Under the pieces are notes generated by a model. It did not search any database. It was given only the letters and a program-made list of their open reading frames with translations, and had not been told where the DNA came from. DNA of 20,373 nt from Pseudomonadota bacterium (GTDB lineage Bacteria; Pseudomonadota; Alphaproteobacteria; Acetobacterales; Acetobacteraceae): contig JAKAZX010000020.1 of assembly GCA_021826485.1 (NCBI GenBank), forward strand, positions 1-20,373. Reading direction: 5' to 3'. Both the position numbers and the translations under genes were made by a program. Numbering within the stretch: position 1 is the first letter of the stretch; every line of letters starts with the position of its first letter. Positions 13,957-20,373 of this stretch are shown here, one piece after another.

Positions 13957-13961
13957 CGGCC

Positions 13962-14537
13962 ATGGCGGCTCCGCGCTCATTGCCCGAGCTGGACGATATG
14001 AAGCGGGCGGCGCGTGCCGCCGCCCTGGCGGCGCGCGCGGCCTGCGACCCGGCCTGCGGGGCCGCACTTTCCGCCCACCTGCTGGCCGAACTGCCGCTGC
14101 CGCCGGGCACCGCCGTCTCCGGCTTCTGGCCGATGGCGGGGGAGATCGACATCCGCCCGCTGCTGGCGGCGCTGCACGCAGGGGGCCATGCGGTGCTGCT
14201 GCCGCAAACCCCGCCGCGCGGCCAGCCCCTGACGTTCCGCCGCTGGCGGCCGGGGGCGGCGATGCTGCGGGAGCGGTTCGGCACCCTCCGCCCGGATGGC
14301 GAGCCGGGGACGCCCGCGGTGCTGCTGGTGCCGCTGCTCGCCTTCGACCGGCAGGGCCACCGGCTCGGCTATGGCGGCGGCTATTACGACCGCACGCTGG
14401 CCGCACTGCCCGGCGCGCTCAGGATCGGTTGCGCCTATGCCGCGCAGGAGGTGCCGGCGGTGCCGGTCGGCGCGCATGACGTGCGGCTCGATGCCGTGGC
14501 CACCGAGCGCGGCGTGATTCGTTGCAGGGACGACTGA
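13962..14537 (+). CDS. fau: 5-formyltetrahydrofolate cyclo-ligase
   Basis: This enzyme (also called ygfA) converts 5-formyl-THF to 5,10-methenyl-THF with ATP hydrolysis, in the cytosol. The 191-aa protein has the family signature GYGGGYYDRTL at 136-146, an N-terminal lysine/arginine segment (DDMKRAARAAALAARAA, about 11-27) expected to contact ATP, FWPMAGEIDIRPLL at 55-68 and VPLLAFD at 123-129. The start is uncertain. ATG 13962 gives a typical N-terminus but has no close ribosome site. GTG 13944 lies inside the 6S RNA closing stem with no spacing to GGGAGG. ATG 13998 would cut the N-terminus close to K14. The stop is followed at once by the ymdB-type ATG, so the two are coupled. Confidence 0.9.
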   Translation: MAAPRSLPELDDMKRAARAAALAARAACDPACGAALSAHLLAELPLPPGTAVSGFWPMAGEIDIRPLLAALHAGGHAVLLPQTPPRGQPLTFRRWRPGAAMLRERFGTLRPDGEPGTPAVLLVPLLAFDRQGHRLGYGGGYYDRTLAALPGALRIGCAYAAQEVPAVPVGAHDVRLDAVATERGVIRCRDD

Positions 14538-15353
14538 ATGCGCATCCTGTTCCTCGGTGACGTGGTCGGGCGGACCGGCCGCGATGCGGTCGGCGCGGCG
14601 CTGCCCCGGCTGCGCACGGCGCTTGCCGCCGATCTCGTCGTGGTCAATGCGGAGAACGCCTCGCACGGGTTCGGCCTGGCGCCGGACATGGCGCGCGCCC
14701 TGTTCGCCGCCGGCGCCGATGCGATCACGCTGGGCAATCACGCCTGGGACCGCCGGGAGCTGATCCCCTACATCGCCGAAACGCCGCGGCTGATCCGGCC
14801 GCTCAACTTCCCGCCCGGCACGCCCGGCGCCGGCAGCGTCGTGGTGCCGCTGCCCGACGGGCGGCGGGTGATGGTGCTGAACGCGATGGGGCGGCTGTTC
14901 CTGCCGCCGCTGGACTGCCCGTTCCGCGGCACCGCGGTGGAGCTGGCGAAGCACCGGCTGGGCGGCGACGTGGCCGCCATCGTGATCGACTTCCACGCCG
15001 AGGCGACCAGCGAGAAGATGGCCTTCGGCCATTCCTTCGACGGCCAGGTCAGCCTGGTCGCCGGCACCCATACGCATGTGCCGACCGCCGACCATCAGGT
15101 GCTGCCCGGCGGCACCGCCTATGTCACCGACGCCGGCATGTGCGGGGATTTCGACAGCGTCATCGGCATGGGCAAGACCACCGCGACCGAGCGGTTCTGG
15201 CACCAGATGCCCGGCGAACGGCTGCAGCCGGCGGACGGGCCGGCGACCATTTGCGGCGTGCTGGTCGAGACCGACGACGCGACCGGCCTCGCCCGCCGGA
15301 TCGCGCCGCTGCGCGAGGCCGGGCGTCTCGCGCCAGCCTGGCCGGGCGTGTAA
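14538..15353 (+). CDS. YmdB-type metallophosphoesterase (TIGR00282 family)
   Basis: This 271-aa calcineurin-like phosphodiesterase belongs to the family of Bacillus YmdB, which hydrolyses 2',3'-cyclic nucleotides. Dinuclear-metal residues are visible: D8 in FLGDVVGR, E39 and N40 in NAEN, N67 and H68 in LGNHAWD, H153 in IDFHAEATSEK, and H178 and H180 in GTHTHVPTAD. YVTDAGMCGD and the DFDSVIGM segment are also family-typical. It starts on the base after the cyclo-ligase stop (TGA-ATG) and precedes yebC by 35 nt. In Bacillus the protein influences developmental decisions; here the role is unknown. Confidence 0.92.
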   Translation: MRILFLGDVVGRTGRDAVGAALPRLRTALAADLVVVNAENASHGFGLAPDMARALFAAGADAITLGNHAWDRRELIPYIAETPRLIRPLNFPPGTPGAGSVVVPLPDGRRVMVLNAMGRLFLPPLDCPFRGTAVELAKHRLGGDVAAIVIDFHAEATSEKMAFGHSFDGQVSLVAGTHTHVPTADHQVLPGGTAYVTDAGMCGDFDSVIGMGKTTATERFWHQMPGERLQPADGPATICGVLVETDDATGLARRIAPLREAGRLAPAWPGV

Positions 15354-15388
15354 GCAGGCGCCGACGCACGCCCCGGGGATTCGAGTCG

Positions 15389-16138
15389 ATGGCCGGCCAT
15401 TCGCAGTTCAAGAACATCATGCACCGCAAGGGCGCCCAGGACGCCCGGCGCGGCCGCATCTTCGCCCGCCTGATCCGGGAGATCACGGTGGCCGCCCGGC
15501 AGGGCCTGCCGGAACCGTCCGCCAACCCCCGGCTGCGCGCCGCTGTCGCCGCAGCGCGCGAGCAGAACATGCCGAAGGACACGGTCGATCGCGCCATCCG
15601 CAAGGCGACCGGCGGCACCGGCGGGGAGGACTACGCGGAGGTGCGCTACGAGGGCTACGGCCCGGCCGGCGTCGCGGTGATCGTGGAGGCGCTGACCGAC
15701 AACCGCAACCGCACCGCCTCCGACGTGCGGGCCGCCTTCAGCAAATACGGCGGCGCGCTGGGAGAGACGAATTCGGTCGCTTTCCTGTTCTCCCGGCTCG
15801 GCGCGGTGCGCTATCCCGCCGCGGTCGCGGACGAGGAGACGATGCTGGAGGCGGCCATCGAGGCCGGGGCCGACAACGTCGAAACCACCGCCGAGGCACA
15901 TGAGGTGACGGCCGCACCCGACCAGTTCTTCGCCGTGCGCGACGCGCTGGAGGCACGGTTCGGCCCGCCCGAGACGGCGCGGCTGGAATGGCGGCCCGCC
16001 ACCACCGTGACGCTGGACGAGGAGCGCGCGCGCGCCGTGCTGAAGCTGCTCGATGCGCTGGAGGACAGCGACGATGTGCAGAACGTCTACGCCAATTTCG
16101 ACATCCCGGAAGGCGTCATGCAGACGCTTTCGGGATAG
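15389..16138 (+). CDS. yebC: YebC/PmpR family DNA-binding transcriptional or translational regulator
   Basis: This 249-aa protein opens with MAGHSQFKNIMHRKGAQDAR (1-20), the family hallmark, followed by the conserved EQNMPKDTVDRAIRKATGG and YEGYGPAGVAVIVEALTDN blocks, and ends DVQNVYANFDIP. It has the usual three-domain length (240-250). Members were first described as transcription factors, and some YebC proteins have since been reported to help ribosomes through proline stretches. That would be relevant here, since the TolA-like gene downstream encodes a long polyproline run. The link is inference. The start has only a weak ribosome site; the conserved N-terminus fixes it. It is followed by ruvC after 26 nt, the standard order. 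Confidence 0.95.
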   Translation: MAGHSQFKNIMHRKGAQDARRGRIFARLIREITVAARQGLPEPSANPRLRAAVAAAREQNMPKDTVDRAIRKATGGTGGEDYAEVRYEGYGPAGVAVIVEALTDNRNRTASDVRAAFSKYGGALGETNSVAFLFSRLGAVRYPAAVADEETMLEAAIEAGADNVETTAEAHEVTAAPDQFFAVRDALEARFGPPETARLEWRPATTVTLDEERARAVLKLLDALEDSDDVQNVYANFDIPEGVMQTLSG

Positions 16139-16164
16139 CCGGCGCGGCCGGCGGCGCTGATCCG

Positions 16165-16671
16165 ATGGCCCGGCTGCTCGGCATCGACCCTGGGCTGCGC
16201 TTCACCGGCTGGGGGCTGCTGTGGGCGGAAGGCAACCGGCTGCGCCACCTGGCGGACGGCGTGATCGCGACCGACGGAGAGGCGAGCGTGCCGGAACGGC
16301 TGCGCGTCCTGCACGATGCGCTGGCCGCCCTGCTGGCCGAGCACCGGCCGGACGAGGCGGCGGTGGAGGAAACCTATGTCAACCGCAACGGCACCGCGAC
16401 GCTGAAACTCGGCTATGCCCGCGGCGTCGCCCTGCTGGCGCCGGCACTGGCCGGCATCCCGGTGGCCGAATACGGCGCCAAGGCGGTCAAGCGCGCGGTG
16501 GTCGGCACCGGCGGGGCGGAGAAGCAGCAGGTTGCCGACATGGTCCGCCGGCTGTTGCCGGGGGCGCTGATCCGCCGCGCCGACGCCGCGGATGCCCTGG
16601 CGGTCGCCATCTGCCATGCCCATCACCGCGCCAGCGGCCTGCGGGTGGCAGCCGGCGTGCGCATGGCATGA
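16165..16671 (+). CDS. ruvC: Crossover junction endodeoxyribonuclease RuvC
   Basis: RuvC resolves Holliday junctions by paired nicking, working with RuvAB. The 168-aa protein has the RNase H-like acidic set: D8 in GIDPGL, E68 in VEETYVN, and D140 and D143 in RADAADALAVAICHAHH. KLGYARGVAL and AEYGAKAVKRAVVGTGGAEKQQV are also conserved. Length matches the family (about 170). The ATG has only weak ribosome-site support but gives the canonical N-terminus. Its stop overlaps the ruvA start as ATGA. Confidence 0.96.
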   Translation: MARLLGIDPGLRFTGWGLLWAEGNRLRHLADGVIATDGEASVPERLRVLHDALAALLAEHRPDEAAVEETYVNRNGTATLKLGYARGVALLAPALAGIPVAEYGAKAVKRAVVGTGGAEKQQVADMVRRLLPGALIRRADAADALAVAICHAHHRASGLRVAAGVRMA

Positions 16672-17264
16672 TCGCCCGCCTGACCGGGCGCGTCGAAGCG
16701 CTGGAGGATGGCCGCTGCGTGCTCGACGTGAACGGCGTCGGCTATCTCGTGCATGCGTCCACCCGCACCCTCGCCGCCCTGCCGGCCGGCGGCGTCGCGG
16801 CCCTGCTGATCGAGACGCATGTGCGCGAGGATGCCATCCTGCTCTACGGCTTCGCCGAACCGGCGGAGCGCGAATGGTTCCGGCTGCTGACCACGGTGCA
16901 GGGCGTGGGCGCGAAAGTGGCGCTCGGCGTGCTGTCGGCGCTGTCGCCGCGCGAGCTGGTGGCCGCCATCCATGCCGGCGACCGCGGGGCGCTGACGCGC
17001 GCGCCGGGCGTCGGCGCCAAGCTCGCCGTGCGGCTGCTGACCGAACTGCGCGAGCGGGCCGGGGCGATGCCGACCGGCCCGGGCTTCGCCCCGGTGCTGC
17101 CGCCGCCCGCCGGGGCCGCCGCGGATGCACTGTCGGCCCTGGTCAATCTCGGCTACCGCCGGCCGGAGGCGCAGGCCGCGATCGCGCGGGCCGCCGACCG
17201 GCTGGGCGAGGGCGCGGCGCTCGATGTCCTGATCCGGGACAGCCTGAAGGAACTGTCGCGGTGA
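16668..17264 (+). CDS. ruvA: Holliday junction branch migration protein RuvA
   Basis: RuvA binds the four-way junction as a tetramer and loads RuvB. The 198-aa protein shows the OB-fold domain (1-64, MIARLTGRVEALEDGRCVLD), paired helix-hairpin-helix motifs VQGVGAKVAL (78-87) and APGVGAKLAV (112-121), a Pro-rich flexible linker (about 133-150) and the C-terminal domain III (about 151-198, ALVNLGYRRPEAQAAI) that contacts RuvB. It overlaps ruvC by ATGA and ruvB by GTGA, so the three are translationally coupled. Confidence 0.96.
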   Translation: MIARLTGRVEALEDGRCVLDVNGVGYLVHASTRTLAALPAGGVAALLIETHVREDAILLYGFAEPAEREWFRLLTTVQGVGAKVALGVLSALSPRELVAAIHAGDRGALTRAPGVGAKLAVRLLTELRERAGAMPTGPGFAPVLPPPAGAAADALSALVNLGYRRPEAQAAIARAADRLGEGAALDVLIRDSLKELSR

Positions 17265-18301
17265 GCGGTCCGGAGCGTCCGATCTCCGCCGAGCGCGCGC
17301 CCGAGGATGCCGGCGAGGCGTCGCTGCGGCCGCAGACGCTGGCGGAGTTCGTCGGCCAGCGCGCCAGCCGCGAGAACCTCGCCGTGTTCATCGCGGCGGC
17401 ACGCGCCCGCGGCGAGGCGCTGGACCACGTGCTGCTGCACGGGCCGCCCGGCCTCGGCAAGACCACGCTGGCGCAGATCGTCGCGCGCGAGCTTGGCGTG
17501 GGCTACCGCGCCACCTCCGGCCCGGTGATCCAGCGGGCCGGCGACCTCGCCGCGATCCTGACCAACCTGCAACCGCGCGACGTGCTGTTCATCGACGAAA
17601 TCCACCGCCTGCAGCCGGCGATCGAGGAAGTGCTGTATCCGGCGATGGAGGATTTCCAGCTCGACCTGATCATCGGCGAAGGGCCGGCGGCGCGCAGCGT
17701 GCGCATCGACCTCGCGCCGTTCACCCTGGTCGGCGCCACCACGCGCGCCGGGCTGCTGGCGACGCCGCTGCGCGACCGGTTCGGCATCCCGCTGCGGCTG
17801 GTGTTCTACACGCCCGAGGAACTGCGGCTGATCGTCGCCCGCGGCGCCGAGAAACTGGGACTGACGCTGACCGAGGACGGCGCCGCTGAGATCGCCCGCC
17901 GTTCCCGCGGCACGCCGCGCGTCGCCGGCCGGCTGCTGCGCCGGGTGCGCGATTTCGCCCATGTCGCCGGCGACCTGCCGGTAGACCGGGCGCGCGCCGA
18001 CGCCGCGCTGCAACGGCTAGAGGTGGATGCGCTGGGCCTGGACGGCATGGACCGCCGTTATCTGCGCCGCATCGCCGAGCACCATCACGGCGGCCCGGTG
18101 GGGGTGGAAACCCTGGCGGCGGCGCTGGCGGAGGCGCGCGACACGCTGGAGGAGGTGGTCGAGCCGTTCCTGATCCAGGAGGGTCTGGTGCTGCGCACCA
18201 GCCGCGGCCGGGTGCTGGCCGAGCGGGGGTGGCGCCATCTCGGCCTGCTGCCGCCGGCGGGGACGCAGCCGGTGCTCGACCTGCTCGGCGAAGACGAATG
18301 A
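17261..18301 (+). CDS. ruvB: Holliday junction branch migration ATPase RuvB
   Basis: RuvB is the hexameric AAA+ motor of branch migration. The 346-aa protein carries Walker A GPPGLGKT at 61-68, Walker B LFIDEIH at 109-115, sensor 1 GATTRAG at 158-164 and ATPLRDRFG at 167-175. The winged-helix C-terminus includes GGPVGVETLAAAL and EPFLIQEGLVLRTSRGR. The N-terminus (1-25) is acidic and variable, as usual. The GTG start overlaps the ruvA stop by four bases, and its own stop overlaps the ybgC ATG, so ruvCAB and ybgC form one tight run. Confidence 0.96.
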   Translation: MSGPERPISAERAPEDAGEASLRPQTLAEFVGQRASRENLAVFIAAARARGEALDHVLLHGPPGLGKTTLAQIVARELGVGYRATSGPVIQRAGDLAAILTNLQPRDVLFIDEIHRLQPAIEEVLYPAMEDFQLDLIIGEGPAARSVRIDLAPFTLVGATTRAGLLATPLRDRFGIPLRLVFYTPEELRLIVARGAEKLGLTLTEDGAAEIARRSRGTPRVAGRLLRRVRDFAHVAGDLPVDRARADAALQRLEVDALGLDGMDRRYLRRIAEHHHGGPVGVETLAAALAEARDTLEEVVEPFLIQEGLVLRTSRGRVLAERGWRHLGLLPPAGTQPVLDLLGEDE

Positions 18302-18762
18302 ACCGTCATCCGCCGCCCACGCCGGCGCAGGCGCCGCACCGGTATCGTTGCCGGGTCTATTACGAGGACACCGATGCCGCCGGGGTGGTCTATCACGGCA
18401 ATTACCTGCGACTGGCGGAACGGGCGCGCACCGAGGCGTTACGGTCCCTGGATATTCCCCACGCGGAAATGACACGCCAGTTCGGCCTGATATTCATGGT
18501 GCGACGCGCAAAATTGGACTATCTGGCGCCGGCGCGACTCGACGACGCGCTGGTCGTGGAGACGCGGGCGCTCGCGATCGGCGCGGCTTCGGCCACGCTG
18601 CGCCAGACGTTCCTGCGGGAGGAGGAGCCCGCAAGAGCGCTGGTGGTCGCCGAGATCCAACTGGCGTGCGTGCGCATAGGCGATATGCGTCCGGCCCGCA
18701 TCCCGCCGCGCTGGCGCGACACGCTCGCCCGGCTGGCGGCTGCGACCCCCGGACAAGGCTGA
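18298..18762 (+). CDS. ybgC: YbgC/FadM-family acyl-CoA thioesterase of the tol-pal cluster
   Basis: This 154-aa hotdog-fold thioesterase hydrolyses acyl-CoA in the cytosol. The signature YYEDTDAAGVVYHGNYLRLAE runs from residue 21, with D26 as the likely catalytic aspartate in the T-D-A-x-G-x-V-Y/F-H motif and H33 nearby. FMVRRAKLDYLAPARLDD follows. It has a 15-residue Pro-rich N-terminal lead not needed for the fold. Its ATG overlaps the ruvB stop and it is followed by tolQ after 12 nt, the classical first position of tol-pal operons. A link between fatty-acyl metabolism and envelope maintenance is the usual inference. Confidence 0.93.
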   Translation: MNRHPPPTPAQAPHRYRCRVYYEDTDAAGVVYHGNYLRLAERARTEALRSLDIPHAEMTRQFGLIFMVRRAKLDYLAPARLDDALVVETRALAIGAASATLRQTFLREEEPARALVVAEIQLACVRIGDMRPARIPPRWRDTLARLAAATPGQG

Positions 18763-18774
18763 GAGGAAGCAAGA

Positions 18775-19494
<720 letters not shown>

Positions 19495-19495
19495 C

Positions 19496-20062
19496 ATGGC
19501 CGGCCCGCTGATCGGCAACGGCAACGGCAACGGCCGTATCCGCCCCGGCTCCCGCTCCGGCCGGTACCGGCCGCTGGCGGAGATCAACGTCACCCCGCTG
19601 GTGGACGTGATGCTGGTGCTGCTGATCATCTTCATGGTGACGGCGCCGCTGATGAGCAGTGCGGTGAACATCGACCTGCCGAAGGTCGCCACCAACCCGG
19701 TGAACCAGGACAGCGAACCGCTGACTGTCTCGGTCGATGCCGAGGGGCAGGTCTATCTGCAGGACCAGAAGGTCGATCTGTCGGAACTGGTCGCCAAGCT
19801 GCAGGCGATCGCGCAGGACAACAAGGACCGCCGCATCTTCGTGCGCGGCGACAAGGCGAATTCATACGGTCGCATCATCGAGGTCATGGGCACCATCGTG
19901 CAGGGCGGCTTCACCAAGGCGGCCCTGCTGTCCGAGCCGCCGGCCGGCGGCGCGGCGCCGTCCGCGCCTGCCGCCGCGACCCCTGGGACCACCCCGGCGC
20001 CGTCGTCCGGCACGCCGCCCGCACCGGCCCCTGCCGCCCCCGCAAAGCCGGGGAACGGCTGA
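19496..20062 (+). CDS. tolR: Tol-Pal system protein TolR with a Pro/Ala-rich C-terminal extension
   Basis: TolR (ExbD family) pairs with TolQ to couple proton flow to TolA. The 188-aa protein has a Gly/Asn/Arg-rich cytoplasmic lead (1-24), EINVTPLVDVMLVLLIIF with one membrane helix at about 33-53 and the essential proton-carrying aspartate at D37, and a periplasmic domain (about 58-147) containing VYLQDQKVDLSELVAKL and RIFVRGDKANSYGRI. The tail from about 148 to 188 is almost only Pro, Ala, Thr, Ser and Gly. E. coli TolR is about 142 aa and lacks this tail. GAGGAG near 19480-19485 is a plausible ribosome site. Confidence 0.94.
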   Translation: MAGPLIGNGNGNGRIRPGSRSGRYRPLAEINVTPLVDVMLVLLIIFMVTAPLMSSAVNIDLPKVATNPVNQDSEPLTVSVDAEGQVYLQDQKVDLSELVAKLQAIAQDNKDRRIFVRGDKANSYGRIIEVMGTIVQGGFTKAALLSEPPAGGAAPSAPAAATPGTTPAPSSGTPPAPAPAAPAKPGNG

Positions 20063-20074
20063 ACCGCGACCGCC

Positions 20075-20373
20075 ATGACCCCGCTGCTCAAGCGCAGCGC
20101 CGCCGCCTCGTTCGCCGCGCACATGGTGGTGATCGCGGCGCTGCTGCTCGGCCTGCCCACGCCGCCGCCGCCCGAGCCGCCGCCCGAGCAGGAAGTCGAA
20201 CTCGCCTTCGAACAGGCGCCGCCGCAGCCGGCCACGCAGGCCCCGGCGCCGTCCGCCACGCCGGCGCCGGCCGAACTGCCGACGCCGAATCCCGCCCCGC
20301 CCGCGCAGACGCCGCCCACGCCGCAGCCGGTCGAGGGACCGCCGCCGCCCCCGCCGCCGCCACCACCCCCGCC
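20075..20373 (+). CDS. tolA: TolA/TonB-like periplasmic-spanning protein, cut by the window end
   Basis: The frame is open from ATG 20075 to the window end (99 codons plus two bases) with no stop. The N-terminus MTPLLKRSAAASFAAHMVVI has a basic lead and one membrane helix (about 11-28) carrying the S-x3-H pattern (S12 and H16) that TolA and TonB use to contact TolQ or ExbB. A Pro-rich region follows (about 29-99): PTPPPPEPPP, QEVELAFEQAP, many Pro-Ala repeats, and at least 11 consecutive prolines at the end. TolA is favoured by its place 12 nt after tolR; the Pro-rich spacer alone would also fit a TonB-type protein. The C-terminal domain is outside the window. Ribosome site weak. Confidence 0.85.
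   Translation, partial: MTPLLKRSAAASFAAHMVVIAALLLGLPTPPPPEPPPEQEVELAFEQAPPQPATQAPAPSATPAPAELPTPNPAPPAQTPPTPQPVEGPPPPPPPPPPP

Noticed and set aside
13977..15203. 408-codon minus-strand frame opposite the cyclo-ligase and YmdB-type genes
   Set aside because: It is antisense to two genes with clear catalytic motifs, and its translation is His/Arg/Gln-rich without a domain.

Overview
The window is about 20 kb of very GC-rich, densely coded DNA and looks chromosomal. The gene order yebC-ruvC-ruvA-ruvB-ybgC-tolQ-tolR-tolA, and a 6S RNA-like element between zapA and 5-formyltetrahydrofolate cyclo-ligase, point to an alphaproteobacterium. Rhodospirillales/Acetobacterales is my best guess; that placement is inference from synteny and composition. 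I see no insertion sequence, phage gene, tRNA, rRNA or CRISPR array.

Layout: (1) 1-3187 holds a 5'-truncated tandem GNAT acetyltransferase (+), an acyl-CoA-dehydrogenase-fold flavoprotein (-) and an aldo/keto reductase (-). (2) 3188-3799 is a 612-nt divergent intergenic region with GC hairpins, repeated TGCA tetramers, an AT-rich island and a perfect short palindrome. It is the least explained non-coding stretch here. (3) 3800-8587 is a three-gene operon, prkA (yeaG)-yeaH-spoVR (ycgB), a conserved stress or stationary-phase module. (4) 8647-11103 holds an amidohydrolase (+) that converges on a creatininase-family hydrolase (-) with overlapping stop codons, then a divergent FAS1 lipoprotein (+). 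(5) 11145-13190 is a minus-strand run: a small unknown protein, class I fructose-bisphosphate aldolase, and thiE, whose start overlaps the aldolase stop. (6) 13268-15353 is a plus-strand run: a 62-aa coiled-coil-like protein, zapA, the 6S RNA candidate, 5-formyl-THF cyclo-ligase and a YmdB-type phosphodiesterase. (7) 15389-20373 carries yebC, ruvCAB, ybgC and tolQRA, with tolA cut by the window end.

Working together: PrkA, YeaH and SpoVR are expected to act as one signalling or proteostasis unit in slow growth. RuvABC form the Holliday-junction branch-migration and resolution machine. TolQRA form the inner-membrane energised part of the Tol-Pal system that constricts the outer membrane at division, and ZapA stabilises the FtsZ ring. 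From ruvC through tolR the genes overlap or lie within about 12 nt, so transcription and translation are probably coupled.

I did not find a clearly new multi-gene system. The best candidates for a second look are the 612-nt leader of the prkA operon, the 6S RNA and its overlap with the cyclo-ligase start region, the two small uncharacterised genes at 12798-13190 and 13268-13456, and the Met-rich FAS1 lipoprotein.
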